From an uncultured Flavobacteriaceae bacterium (GTDB taxonomy: Bacteria > Bacteroidota > Bacteroidia > Flavobacteriales > Flavobacteriaceae), in the NCBI GenBank assembly GCA_947493535.1, contig CANLRK010000004.1, positions 160,950-224,949 of the forward strand: 64,000 bases of DNA. Direction: 5' to 3'. Shown here piece by piece: positions 29,188-39,213 of the stretch (positions within the stretch are counted from its first letter, which is position 1; the number at the start of each line of letters is the position of its first letter). Both the position numbers and the translations under genes were made by a program. The notes under the pieces are model-generated. The model saw only the letters and a program-made list of their open reading frames with translations. It was not told the DNA's origin and did no database searches.

Positions 29188-32100
29188 ATGACAGCAAGTA
29201 GCTTTTTTAAAACTAATAAAATATTAGGTTGGACAGTATTTACAATAGCCTTATTAACTTACGGACTTTGTGTAGAGCCTACAGCCAGTTTTTGGGATGC
29301 TGGTGAATATATTTCCACCTCAGCTAACTTAGCTGTTGGTCACCCTCCTGGAGCACCTTTTTTTCAGATCCTAGGAGCATTTTTTGCCATGTTTGCTTTT
29401 GGAAACACACAAAACATTGCTGTAATGGTAAATATGCTATCAGTTTTTTCTAGTGCATTTACCATACTTTTTATGTTTTGGACTATTAGTATTATAGCAA
29501 GGAAATTAGTTGTAAAAAACATTAATGAAATTGGCAAAAACAAAGCTTTTACAATTTTAGGAAGCGCCTTGGTAGGCTCATTAGCCTTTACATTTACTGA
29601 TACCTTCTGGTTTAATGCTGTTGAAACTGAGGTATATGCCATGGCTACATTTATAATGTCTTTATTATTTTGGCTAGGTTTAAAATGGGAAGAAGACATG
29701 GACAAGCCCAGAGGTAATAAATGGCTTTTAGTAATCTCTTTTGTTATAGGGCTATCTTTTGGAGTACATTTCATGGGGTTGTTAACTATTCCTGCAATAG
29801 GCCTTATTTACTTCTTTAAAAATTATAAAAAAGTTACTGTTAAAAACTTCATTATAGCAAACATAGCCGCTATTGCAATACTTTTATTATTGTTCAAGCT
29901 TATACTACCTAACGTACTAAAATTCTTTGGGTGGATGGAAGTTTCTTTAGTCAATGGTTTAGGGTTACCGTTTCATTCAGGGTCAATTATTGCGTTTATT
30001 CTTGTAGTTGCTGCATTTTACTATGCGCTTACTTTTACACGCAAAAACAATTACGTGTTTGCTAATACGTTTACCTTATGCATCTTGTTTATTTTTATCG
30101 GGTTTTCTTCATGGATTATGCTTCCTATACGTGCTAACGCAGGAACAACCATTAATGAAAACAACCCTAATAATGCTAGAGAGTTACTTGCTTATTACAA
30201 CTTAGAACAATACGGATATAATCCATTTTTATATGGCCCACAGTTTACCGATCAGTTTGCTGATTTAGATATCAACAACCCTTACAAAGACAAAAAACCT
30301 AAATACGAACAAGATAAAAAATTGGGCAAGTATGTTATTGTAAATAATTACAAAAATGCCGATTTCAATCCAAATCCAGATCATGAAACCTTTTTACCTC
30401 GTATGTGGAGTCAGGCCAACGCCGAACGATACTTAGACTTTATGACCGTTCAAGTTGCAGTAAAATCTGAGTTTTTTGGTAAAAAAGAGCTCAGACAAAT
30501 AGTTGCCGAATTTAACACTGATGCACAAGAAGGTTACCTAACAGCAGAAGAACAACTTGAGTTTATTAAAAAGTTTCGCCAATACATTACTGTTAGCAAA
30601 CCTACTATGCTAGAAAACTTTAGGTTTTTGTTTGAATATCAATTAGGCTATATGTACTTCCGTTATTTTATGTGGAACTTTACTGGTAGACAAGATGATA
30701 TTCAAGGAAAATACAACAACAATGGTAACTGGATTAGTGGTATTAATTTTATTGACCATTTTCTTTTAGGAGTTTCACAGGAAAACTTACCCAAAGATAT
30801 TGAAGGAAATAAAGGGCGTAATACGTACTATTTTCTGCCGTTTATTTTAGGTTTAATCGGTATGCTATTCGTAGCCAAAAAAGATCTAAAATTGTTTTGG
30901 GTATTATTAGTTTTTTTCCTTTTTACCGGGTTAGCAATTCAGGTATATACCAACGTAAGACCTTTTGAACCTCGTGAACGAGATTATTCTGTTGTAGGTT
31001 CTTTTTATGTGTTTTCATTATGGATTGGAATTGGAGTATTAAGTTTATACGAAGGCCTTAAAAATTATCTTAAACCTAAATACACTGCTCCTTTAGTTAC
31101 CTCAGTATGCCTATTAGCTGTTCCTTTACTGCTAGCTAATCAAAACTGGGATGACCATGATAGATCTGAAAAATACACCGCACAATCTATGGCAAAAGCT
31201 TATTTAGACTCTTGTGCAGAAAATGCTATTCTATTTACTATTGGCGACAACGATACCTTTGCCCTATGGTACTTACAAGAAATTGAAAAGCACCGTACCG
31301 ATGTTAGAGTTGCAAACACAAGTCTTTTAGCTACCGATTGGTATATTGATCAATTAAAAAAGAAAGCTTATCAAAGTGATCCTATACCTTCACAATTAAC
31401 TCATGACAAATATAAATGGGGAACTCGTGATGCTGTATTATTTCAAGAACGCACAAAAGATACAATCACTATCAAAAAACTTATCGATTTTATTGCTTTA
31501 GAAAATGAAGAGGTAAAAGTAGAAATGCAAAGTGGGCAAAAATACAATACTTTCCCTACTAAAAGCATTAGAATCCCTGTTGATAAAGAGGCTGTATTAA
31601 AAAACAATATCGTCCCAGAAAAATATGCTGGAGAAATTGTTTCAGAGATGTATTTAAAAATTAAAAGTGATCAATTAGGAAAAAACCATTTATTAATGCT
31701 TGACATAATAGCTAATAATAACTGGAAACGCCCAATTTACTTTTCTGGAGGGAGTAATGATCCTGCTGAATTTGCTTGGTTAAAAGACTATTTACAGTAT
31801 GATGGTATTGTGTATAAATTAGTACCAATACACACGCCTATTTCTAAAAAGAATCCTTTTGATATGGGATTCATTGATACCGATTCTGCTTACAAAAAAA
31901 TTATGGCTTGGGATTGGGGTAACTCTGGTAGTGAAGATATCTATCATGATGTTGAAACAAGAACCAATGCCTTTAGCTACCGCTCAAGTATAGCTAGGGT
32001 AACTGAAAAACTTATTGACGAAAATAAAGTTGATAAAGCTGAAGACTTAATGGATCTGGCAATGGAAAAAATGCCTGTTGATAAGTTTAAACTATATACA

Positions 32101-32697
32101 TTAGTAGAACCTTTCGTTGATGGGTACTATCGTATTAATAAACCAGAAAAAGCACGCAAAGTGTTTAATGATTTAGCCCTAATGTATAAAGACCATTTAA
32201 ACTATTACCATACGTTACCTATAGAAGAACAATTATATATAGCAGATGAAATTTTAACCGATTTAGAACGCTACAAAACCATAATTATAACTGGTATAGA
32301 AAATAAAGACATTAACATTATTAAACACGAAATACCATACTACCTTAACGCTTTAAAGCCACTAAAAGAATTAATGAGGCGTACCAATTACGGCATTAGT
32401 TTAGACAAACTTATTGAAGGTCTATACAAAGCTGGTTTAAAAAAGGAAGCTCGTGAATTATATCTATTAGAATCAAAAAAAGTTCAGCGCAACTTAGATG
32501 CTGCTAGTAAGCTTAGTGAAGAACAAATGTATAGCTATGCTGATCAAGTATTAATGGATATTACTGACTATAAAAAACTATTGCGTATTGTAGATAAAAA
32601 CGATGATTCGCTATTTTTTGAAAAAGAAAAAGCCGTTTTTGATAAAAAACTAGATCAACTTGAAGCGTTTTTTATGACTGAAGAACCTCAAGATTAA
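29188..32697 (+). CDS. DUF2723 membrane protein (O-mannosyltransferase-like)
   Basis: The 1169-residue protein has the DUF2723 domain at the start: LCVEPTASFWDAGEYISTSANLAVGHPPGAP, where acidic Asp-Ala-Gly-Glu in the first loop resembles the catalytic acid of GT-C glycosyltransferases. About twelve membrane helices lie in 10-320 and 545-650; the FEPRERDYSVVGSFYVFS motif follows near 590. The C-terminal 500 residues are soluble and periplasmic, with TPR-like helices at the end. Homologues (TMEM260 in animals) transfer mannose to proteins. A role in glycosylation is likely, with the substrate unknown. The frame at 28986-29201 that overlaps its start and the tRNA is not a gene. Confidence 0.9.
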   Translation: MTASSFFKTNKILGWTVFTIALLTYGLCVEPTASFWDAGEYISTSANLAVGHPPGAPFFQILGAFFAMFAFGNTQNIAVMVNMLSVFSSAFTILFMFWTISIIARKLVVKNINEIGKNKAFTILGSALVGSLAFTFTDTFWFNAVETEVYAMATFIMSLLFWLGLKWEEDMDKPRGNKWLLVISFVIGLSFGVHFMGLLTIPAIGLIYFFKNYKKVTVKNFIIANIAAIAILLLLFKLILPNVLKFFGWMEVSLVNGLGLPFHSGSIIAFILVVAAFYYALTFTRKNNYVFANTFTLCILFIFIGFSSWIMLPIRANAGTTINENNPNNARELLAYYNLEQYGYNPFLYGPQFTDQFADLDINNPYKDKKPKYEQDKKLGKYVIVNNYKNADFNPNPDHETFLPRMWSQANAERYLDFMTVQVAVKSEFFGKKELRQIVAEFNTDAQEGYLTAEEQLEFIKKFRQYITVSKPTMLENFRFLFEYQLGYMYFRYFMWNFTGRQDDIQGKYNNNGNWISGINFIDHFLLGVSQENLPKDIEGNKGRNTYYFLPFILGLIGMLFVAKKDLKLFWVLLVFFLFTGLAIQVYTNVRPFEPRERDYSVVGSFYVFSLWIGIGVLSLYEGLKNYLKPKYTAPLVTSVCLLAVPLLLANQNWDDHDRSEKYTAQSMAKAYLDSCAENAILFTIGDNDTFALWYLQEIEKHRTDVRVANTSLLATDWYIDQLKKKAYQSDPIPSQLTHDKYKWGTRDAVLFQERTKDTITIKKLIDFIALENEEVKVEMQSGQKYNTFPTKSIRIPVDKEAVLKNNIVPEKYAGEIVSEMYLKIKSDQLGKNHLLMLDIIANNNWKRPIYFSGGSNDPAEFAWLKDYLQYDGIVYKLVPIHTPISKKNPFDMGFIDTDSAYKKIMAWDWGNSGSEDIYHDVETRTNAFSYRSSIARVTEKLIDENKVDKAEDLMDLAMEKMPVDKFKLYTLVEPFVDGYYRINKPEKARKVFNDLALMYKDHLNYYHTLPIEEQLYIADEILTDLERYKTIIITGIENKDINIIKHEIPYYLNALKPLKELMRRTNYGISLDKLIEGLYKAGLKKEARELYLLESKKVQRNLDAASKLSEEQMYSYADQVLMDITDYKKLLRIVDKNDDSLFFEKEKAVFDKKLDQLEAFFMTEEPQD

Positions 32698-32716
32698 AAC
32701 CATACTAATACTTATC

Positions 32717-32765
32717 AATGCTCTTTTCTTCGTTGCTTAACAAAGTATAGAAGAGAGCATTTTTT
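32717..32765 (+). terminator. Terminator after the DUF2723 gene
   Basis: AATGCTCTTTTCT pairs with AGAAGAGAGCATT (one T.G) around an 18-nt loop, followed by TTTTT. Confidence 0.7.
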
Positions 32766-32782
32766 GTTGTACCTTTAAGTAT

Positions 32783-33424
32783 ATGCTATACTTTGTAAAA
32801 ACACCACAATTACTAAAGCGTCTATTTTCAAATATGATATGGGATATACCTTCCTCTGAAAAGGTTATTTACCTCACTTTTGATGATGGCCCAACAAATA
32901 AAGTTACCGAATGGGTATTATCAGAATTAGATAAGTATAACGCTAAGGCTACTTTTTTTTGTATTGGCAAGAACATTCAAAACAACCAAGACTTATTTCA
33001 AAAAATATTGCGTAAAAAACATGCCGTAGGAAATCATACTTACAATCATTTAAACAATTGGAAGGTTTCTAAAAAAACATACTTAGAAGACACTAAAAAG
33101 TGTCAGAAAACATTAAATGATTTAACCTTAGAGAAAAAAACAAAACTTTTTCGACCTCCCTATGGAAAAATCAGTCCCAAAACCGCTAAAAAACTATCAG
33201 AAAAAGAGCACAAAATTATTATGTGGGATGTGTTAAGTGGGGATTTTGATCAATCTATTACTAAAGAAAAATGCACCGAAAATGTACTTAAAAACACAAC
33301 CAGTGGGAGCATAGTTGTTTTTCATGACAGCGTAAAAGCATCTGACAACCTATATTATTGCTTGCCAAAAACTTTAGCTCATTTTACAAATCTAGGCTAC
33401 GTATTTAAATCAATAGATACTTAA
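32783..33424 (+). CDS. Polysaccharide deacetylase (NodB type)
   Basis: The 213-residue enzyme has the NodB-domain motifs: LTFDDGPTNKV (metal and base Asp, about 30), GNHTYNHLNNW (His-x3-His, about 82), RPPYGK (about 125), MWDVLSGDFD (about 142) and VVFHDSV (catalytic His, about 172). It should remove acetyl groups from N-acetylglucosamine in peptidoglycan or an exopolysaccharide. A short hydrophobic N-terminus could anchor it, but no clear signal peptide is seen. It overlaps the convergent thioredoxin-like gene by 4 nt. Confidence 0.92.
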   Translation: MLYFVKTPQLLKRLFSNMIWDIPSSEKVIYLTFDDGPTNKVTEWVLSELDKYNAKATFFCIGKNIQNNQDLFQKILRKKHAVGNHTYNHLNNWKVSKKTYLEDTKKCQKTLNDLTLEKKTKLFRPPYGKISPKTAKKLSEKEHKIIMWDVLSGDFDQSITKEKCTENVLKNTTSGSIVVFHDSVKASDNLYYCLPKTLAHFTNLGYVFKSIDT

Positions 33425-33717
33425 ATGTACTCTTGCACCAACCCTATTAATGTATTGGCGTCTTGTTCACCAGATTGACGCCACTTCATTTCTCCCTTCT
33501 TATAAATCATTAAAGTAGGAAGTCCTTTTACTCGAAGTGCTTCAGCTAGCTGTACGTTTTTATCTACGTCAATTTTAATTACTTTAGCTTTATCCCCAAG
33601 CGCTGCTGCTACATTACGCATTACTGGGTGCATTGCTACTGAATCTTCATTCCATTCTGTGTAAAAATCTAATAACACAGGTACAGGAACATCAATTAAC
33701 TCACCAAATTTAGACAT
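33421..33717 (-). CDS. Thioredoxin-fold protein lacking the CxxC site
   Basis: The 98-residue protein has a thioredoxin fold: VPVLLDFYTEWNEDSVAMHP, VIKIDVDKNVQLAEALRVKG, LPTLMIYKKGE with the cis-Pro. The active-site WCxxC is replaced by WNEDS, so it cannot catalyse disulfide exchange. It may be a binding or scaffold protein. No signal peptide is present, so it is cytoplasmic. Its 3' end overlaps that of the deacetylase gene. Confidence 0.88.
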   Translation of the reverse strand: MSKFGELIDVPVPVLLDFYTEWNEDSVAMHPVMRNVAAALGDKAKVIKIDVDKNVQLAEALRVKGLPTLMIYKKGEMKWRQSGEQDANTLIGLVQEYI

Positions 33718-33794
33718 TGTATTCTAGTTTAATTTTTTAAGTACTACTCAAAAAGCGTTCCAACGCTATATACAAAGTTAACATTTTTAAGCTA

Positions 33795-35030
33795 TTACGC
33801 ATTTTTTATACGCTTTTTAAGCTTAATTACGGTTATTTCTGGCCATATACCAACTCTTCCAGCAAAGCCGTGAAACCCAAAACCTCTATTTACATTAATA
33901 TACCTACCGTATTCTTCATACAATCCTGCCCATTGTTTATAGATATAACTTGATGGGCTCCATTTTATAAAACCTGGTATTTCTATTCCCATTTGTAAAC
34001 CATGTGTGTGTCCGCTTAACGTAAGCTGATAATTAAACTCATTGTTTTTTACTTTATACTCCCAATGAGAAGGGTCATGACTCATAAGCACTTTAAAGTC
34101 ATCTTGATTTATTTTTTCTGAAGCTTTTTTTAAATCGCCTACTTGCTTCCACCCTTTCCCCCAATTTTCAACTCCTATCAAAGCCAATCGTTGATTATCT
34201 TTTTCTATAAACCGTGATTCATTTAACAACAAATCAAAACCAATATTTGTATGAATATTTTTAATTGCCTCAAAATTAGCCTTTTTATCTGCTTTAGTTT
34301 TCCACTCAGCATAGTCGCCATAATCATGGTTTCCTAAAATTGAATATTGCCCATACGGAGCCTTTAACTTTGAAAAAACATTAATAAAAGCATCCATTTC
34401 TTCAGCTTTATTATTTACAATATCACCCGTAAACAACAACAAATCGGACTTTTGTTCTGCAACCAAATTTACCGCATACTCCACCTTATCCATATCAGTA
34501 AAACTACCTGAATGAATATCTGATATTTGAGTAATTGTAAAATCATTAAAAGCCTCTGGTAAATCATCAAATGCTAATTCATACTTAAGCACTTTAAAGT
34601 TGTATTTTCCCTTTGTTATACCATACAATAAAGAAGCAAATGGAATTGCGGCTATACCCAAGGCCAATTGCGCTATAAACCTTCTTCTACCTGGAATATT
34701 TTTTATTTCAGAATTTCCAACTGTTCGCACTAACTTAACCATAATTCTATACACATCTTCTCCAAACATAAAGAACACTAGTATTATTTTAGGCAAGAGA
34801 AATAGCAACATTATTGAAGCAGCATACTGAAATCCTTTAGTTTGTCCGTTTTCTCTAGAGTACGTTAAAAAAACAATAAAAAAAGGCACATAAACCAAAG
34901 CCGAAATAACTATCCATACCCATCGGTATAATTTTTCTTTTGTAAGTACTTTAAAAGCTTGGTATGCATATGCTTCTACAAACAAAAAAACGCTTAGCAT
35001 GATAACTAACGCAATGTAAAATCTTGACAT
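33795..35030 (-). CDS. Membrane-bound metallophosphoesterase
   Basis: The 411-residue protein has three or four N-terminal membrane helices (5-100) and a further hydrophobic segment at about 122-140, followed by a calcineurin-like phosphoesterase domain. Metal ligands are visible in TQISDIHSGSF, LLFTGDIVNN, YSILGNHDYGDY and LSGHTHGLQMG; the tail ends VNRGFGFHGFAGRVGIWPEI. This YkuE/YaeI-type layout fits a periplasm-facing phosphodiesterase, perhaps acting on lipid head groups. The substrate is not evident. It stands alone between the thioredoxin-like gene and polA. Confidence 0.88.
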   Translation of the reverse strand: MSRFYIALVIMLSVFLFVEAYAYQAFKVLTKEKLYRWVWIVISALVYVPFFIVFLTYSRENGQTKGFQYAASIMLLFLLPKIILVFFMFGEDVYRIMVKLVRTVGNSEIKNIPGRRRFIAQLALGIAAIPFASLLYGITKGKYNFKVLKYELAFDDLPEAFNDFTITQISDIHSGSFTDMDKVEYAVNLVAEQKSDLLLFTGDIVNNKAEEMDAFINVFSKLKAPYGQYSILGNHDYGDYAEWKTKADKKANFEAIKNIHTNIGFDLLLNESRFIEKDNQRLALIGVENWGKGWKQVGDLKKASEKINQDDFKVLMSHDPSHWEYKVKNNEFNYQLTLSGHTHGLQMGIEIPGFIKWSPSSYIYKQWAGLYEEYGRYINVNRGFGFHGFAGRVGIWPEITVIKLKKRIKNA

Positions 35031-35152
35031 CTATTTTGTTTTTTATCAAAGATAGCAAATTGGCATGCTAATGGTTTTTAATTCTATAAAAATTAACAAA
35101 TAATACTCGTTTCATTTTCATATTTTTACCTTTTAGAACTCAATATTTAATT

Positions 35153-37981
35153 ATGTCGGCAGAAAAAAGAGTATTTTTATTAGATGCATATGCATTGATT
35201 TTTCGTGGCTATTACGCCTTAATCAAAAACCCAAGAATTACCTCAAAAGGATTAGATGTTTCCGCTATAATGGGTTTTACTAATTCTCTTTTTGAAATCC
35301 TGCGTAAAGACAAGCCTGAATATTTAGCCGTTTGCTTTGATAAAGAAGGTAGTCAATTACGTAACGAACTATTTCCTGAATATAAAAACAACCGACAAGT
35401 TACTCCTGAAGCTATAAAAGTTGCTGTACCAATTATTCATGAAATTTTAAGCGCCATGAACATTCCTATTATTGAGGTGCCCGGATATGAAGCTGATGAT
35501 TTAATAGGTACACTGGCTAAAAAAGCCGAAAAAGAAGGCTTTACCACCTATATGGTTACACCAGATAAAGACTTTGCTCAGCTAGTTTCTGAAAATATTT
35601 TTATGTACCGACCAGCACGAATGGGTAATGGCATTGAAATATGGGGTATTCCTGAAGTACAAGCCAAGTTTGAAGTTGAACGACCAGAACAAGTTATTGA
35701 CTATCTAGGAATGATGGGAGATGCTGTTGATAACATACCTGGGTTGCCAGGTGTAGGCGATAAAACTGCTAAAAAATTTATCAAAGCCTATGGTTCTATG
35801 GAAAATCTTTTAGCAAACACTGCAGACTTAAAAGGAAAAATGAAAGAAAAAGTTGAGGCCAACGCAGAATTAGGTTTGCTTTCTAAAAAGCTAGCCACTA
35901 TACTGCTCGATTGTCCGGTTGAATTTAATGCTGATGAGTTTTATGTTTCTAAACCTGATGTAAAAAAGGTAACCGAATTGTTTCAGGAACTAGAATTTAG
36001 ACGTTTACAAAAAACCTTTGAAACTGTTTATGGCTTAACGCAACCTGAAGCAGCTGAAAAATCCACAGAACAAAACAAACCAAAAAAAGCAACCACCAGT
36101 ACAAATAGTCAGTTTTCATTATTTGGAAACAACACTAACCAGTCCACCTCTGAAGCAGGTATTACTGGTTATAAAACTGCCAAAAACACAGCTCATGTAT
36201 ATCAGTTTATCAACACACAATTTGCAAGAAAGTTATTCGTAAAACAATTGATGAAGCAATCCTCTGTTTGTTTTGACACCGAAACAACTAGCTTGGATAC
36301 TTTTGAAGCAGAACTAGTTGGTATTTCATTTTCTTGGGAAGCACAAAAAGGATATTACATTCCTTTTCCAGACAATCAGCAAGAAGCTCAAAAAATAATT
36401 GAAGAATTGCGCCCGTTTTTTGAAGCCACTACTATTGAAAAAATAGCACATAACATTAAATATGATGCTAAAGTATTACACAATTACAACATTACCCTTA
36501 AAGGCCCTTTATTTGACACCATGCTAGCGCATTATCTTATCAATCCAGATATGCGACATAATATGGACGTCCTTTCAGAAACTTACTTAAATTACCAACC
36601 TATTTCTATTGAAAGTTTAATTGGTAAAAAGGGGAAGAACCAAAAATCGTTTAGAACAGTCCCCCTAACTGAACAAACCGAATATGCCGTAGAAGATGCA
36701 GATATTACATTTCAATTAAAACAATTATTTGAACAAAAACTATTAGAAACAAAAACAAAAAAGCTTTTTGATACTATTGAAATGCCTTTAGTGCCTGTTT
36801 TAATAGCTATGGAGCTGGAAGGAATAAATGTTAATGTTGATTTTTTAGCCAAGTTATCTGAAGAGCTATCAAAAGATATAAAAACACTTGAAAGCGCCAT
36901 ATATGAAACCGCTGGAAAAGAGTTCAACTTAGCTTCACCTAAACAATTAGGCGTTATATTATTTGAAGATTTAAAGCTAGTTGATAAACCTAAAAAAACA
37001 AAAACAGGACAATATTCAACCTCTGAGGAAGTTTTAAGCAAATTAGACGACCATAAAATTATTCAAGATATTTTAGCTTGGCGAAGCCTAATAAAACTTC
37101 AAAACACCTATGTTGATGCTTTACCTACACAAGTAAACCCTAAAACAAAACGCATCCATACGGATTACCACCAAGCAGTGGCTGCAACAGGTAGATTAAG
37201 CTCAAATAACCCTAATCTGCAAAACATTCCTATTCGTACCGAACGCGGCAGACAAGTACGTAAGGCTTTTATACCAAAGGATAAAAACCATATTCTTGTT
37301 GCTGCAGATTATTCTCAAATTGAATTACGAATTATTGCTGCTTTAAGTGAGGATGAAAATATGATTGACTCATTTATGAAAGGGGATGATATTCATGCAG
37401 CTACAGCCGCAAAAGTTTTTAATGTACCTTTAGACCAAGTAACTAGGACACAGCGTAGTAATGCCAAAGCTGTAAATTTTGGAATTATATACGGGCAAGG
37501 AGCGTTTACTTTAGCACAACAACAGAAAATATCACGTAGTGAAGCTAAAGAGCTTATTGATAATTATTATAAAACATACCCTAAGCTAAAAGCATACATG
37601 GCCAATCAGGTAGATTTAGCTAGAGACAATGGTTATGTTGAAACTGTTTCACAGCGTCGCAGGTATTTAAAAAACATTAACTCACAAAACGCAATTGTTA
37701 GAGCAGCCGATGAACGAAACGCTGTTAATGCACCTATTCAAGGTAGTGCTGCAGATATTATTAAGTTAGCAATGATTGCAATTCACAACGAATTATCAGC
37801 TAAAAAAATGCAATCAAAAATGTTGCTTCAAGTTCATGATGAATTGGTATTTGATGTTGTAAAAGAAGAAAAAAACGAAATCAAATCTTTAGTTAAAAAC
37901 GCAATGGAAAACGCTTTTAAAATGGCTGTTCCGTTAGATGTTGAGCTTGATGAAGGAGAAAATTGGCTAGAAGCACATTAA
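35153..37981 (+). CDS. polA: DNA polymerase I
   Basis: The 942-residue enzyme fills gaps in repair and removes Okazaki primers. The domains are: 5'-3' exonuclease (1-300, LLDAYALIFRGYYA, YEADDLIG, TPDKDFAQLV), a Pro/Thr/Asn linker (300-335), a 3'-5' exonuclease (350-530, with intact CFDTETTSLDTFEAELVG, so proofreading is probably active) and polymerase (560-942). Motif A is DYSQIELRI, motif B RSNAKAVNFGIIYG, motif C LLQVHDELVFDV. The start follows a 122-nt gap; the stop is 3 nt from the convergent kinase gene's stop. Confidence 0.97.
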   Translation: MSAEKRVFLLDAYALIFRGYYALIKNPRITSKGLDVSAIMGFTNSLFEILRKDKPEYLAVCFDKEGSQLRNELFPEYKNNRQVTPEAIKVAVPIIHEILSAMNIPIIEVPGYEADDLIGTLAKKAEKEGFTTYMVTPDKDFAQLVSENIFMYRPARMGNGIEIWGIPEVQAKFEVERPEQVIDYLGMMGDAVDNIPGLPGVGDKTAKKFIKAYGSMENLLANTADLKGKMKEKVEANAELGLLSKKLATILLDCPVEFNADEFYVSKPDVKKVTELFQELEFRRLQKTFETVYGLTQPEAAEKSTEQNKPKKATTSTNSQFSLFGNNTNQSTSEAGITGYKTAKNTAHVYQFINTQFARKLFVKQLMKQSSVCFDTETTSLDTFEAELVGISFSWEAQKGYYIPFPDNQQEAQKIIEELRPFFEATTIEKIAHNIKYDAKVLHNYNITLKGPLFDTMLAHYLINPDMRHNMDVLSETYLNYQPISIESLIGKKGKNQKSFRTVPLTEQTEYAVEDADITFQLKQLFEQKLLETKTKKLFDTIEMPLVPVLIAMELEGINVNVDFLAKLSEELSKDIKTLESAIYETAGKEFNLASPKQLGVILFEDLKLVDKPKKTKTGQYSTSEEVLSKLDDHKIIQDILAWRSLIKLQNTYVDALPTQVNPKTKRIHTDYHQAVAATGRLSSNNPNLQNIPIRTERGRQVRKAFIPKDKNHILVAADYSQIELRIIAALSEDENMIDSFMKGDDIHAATAAKVFNVPLDQVTRTQRSNAKAVNFGIIYGQGAFTLAQQQKISRSEAKELIDNYYKTYPKLKAYMANQVDLARDNGYVETVSQRRRYLKNINSQNAIVRAADERNAVNAPIQGSAADIIKLAMIAIHNELSAKKMQSKMLLQVHDELVFDVVKEEKNEIKSLVKNAMENAFKMAVPLDVELDEGENWLEAH

Positions 37982-37984
37982 TGG

Positions 37985-39175
37985 CTAGGTATGTTCTATT
38001 TCTTCAAAAACAATTTTATAATGTGTTCCGTTATCTGAAAAAACTTCAGTGGTTCCGTTTAATTGTTTTACAAAAATAGAAATCAATTTTGTACCTAAAC
38101 CTTTTGATTCTTTTTCAGTATCAATTCCTGATCCGTTGTCTGAAATTTGCAACAGGTACTGTTGTTTATTTTTTTTATGTAAACTAATAGTTATTTGCGC
38201 ATCATTTGTATTTGCAAAGGCATACTTAAGCGAGTTTGTAATTACTTCATTCACTATTAAACCTAATGGTGTTAAAGTTTGCATTCCTAACTCAACATTT
38301 TCTATATCTAATTCTACATCAATCTTTTTATTTACTGAGTAACTATCAATTAGATTTTCTACTAAGCGCATAAAATACTCTTGTGCATTTATTAACTCCA
38401 AAGTATATTCTTTCAATAAGCTCTCATGCAATAATGCCATTGAAAATATTCGTTTTTGCGAACTCTTAAACATTTCTACTACATTCTTATCGTCAATTTT
38501 TGATGCTTGTAACCTCAACAAACTAATTACTACTTGTAAATTATTTTTAATTCTATGATGTATTTCTTTAATTATCAACCGCTTTTCCTCATTTTTAGCA
38601 TATAATATTTTATTAGCTTCACGAATAGACTTATCATTTACATAAACCAATTTACTGTAGTAAAAAACTACTAGAAATATCATAAAACCAACAATCATTA
38701 CCAGAACCATTCCTGTGTAAAAAATTACCTGCTCATCTAACTGATATTTTGAAGGACTTTCTCTAAAATAGAAGCTGTTTAAAGTATAGACCACTCCTAT
38801 ACTTAAAAAATAGGCATAGCTTTGCCAAGTTTTCCAATAAGGATTTAGTAAAAAAACGGAAGGAAGAACGAATATTAAAAAAATAAAATTACTTTCAATA
38901 CCTATGTAATAAGTTGCTAAACAAGCGTGCAATACAACTTCTACACTAGCTATTAAAAATATTAATCTGACATTATATTCTTTACGTATTAAATACATTA
39001 ACAGGACAAAAAACAATGTAGATATTATATTGTACCCTACCATTTCTGGCACTTTAACCATGTAAAAAAATAATATTAGCACAACATGAATTAATAAAGC
39101 TAACTTACCTATATTGTATACGGTAAACTTAAACCTGTCACTCCATTCATACTCAGAAAATAGTTTGTCTTTCAC
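37985..39175 (-). CDS. Membrane sensor histidine kinase (HisKA_2 type)
   Basis: The 396-residue protein has six or so membrane helices (18-185) as sensor, a short coiled linker and a HisKA_2 domain, EIHHRIKNNLQVVISLLRLQ (His near 205), followed by the ATPase with NEVITNSLKYAFANT (N box), ISDNGSGIDTE (G1) and KGLGTKLI (G2). It autophosphorylates in response to an unknown signal. It lies 38 nt after a second kinase of the same class on the same strand; no response regulator is adjacent, so the partner is encoded elsewhere. Confidence 0.92.
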   Translation of the reverse strand: MKDKLFSEYEWSDRFKFTVYNIGKLALLIHVVLILFFYMVKVPEMVGYNIISTLFFVLLMYLIRKEYNVRLIFLIASVEVVLHACLATYYIGIESNFIFLIFVLPSVFLLNPYWKTWQSYAYFLSIGVVYTLNSFYFRESPSKYQLDEQVIFYTGMVLVMIVGFMIFLVVFYYSKLVYVNDKSIREANKILYAKNEEKRLIIKEIHHRIKNNLQVVISLLRLQASKIDDKNVVEMFKSSQKRIFSMALLHESLLKEYTLELINAQEYFMRLVENLIDSYSVNKKIDVELDIENVELGMQTLTPLGLIVNEVITNSLKYAFANTNDAQITISLHKKNKQQYLLQISDNGSGIDTEKESKGLGTKLISIFVKQLNGTTEVFSDNGTHYKIVFEEIEHT

Positions 39176-39213
39176 GCTTTTGATTTATCCTGAGGGTTAA
39201 TACATATTTATTT

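Noticed and set aside
28986-29201. 71-residue reading frame before the DUF2723 gene
   Set aside because: It begins inside the tRNA-Gln gene and overlaps the start of the DUF2723 gene; the translation has no coding character.
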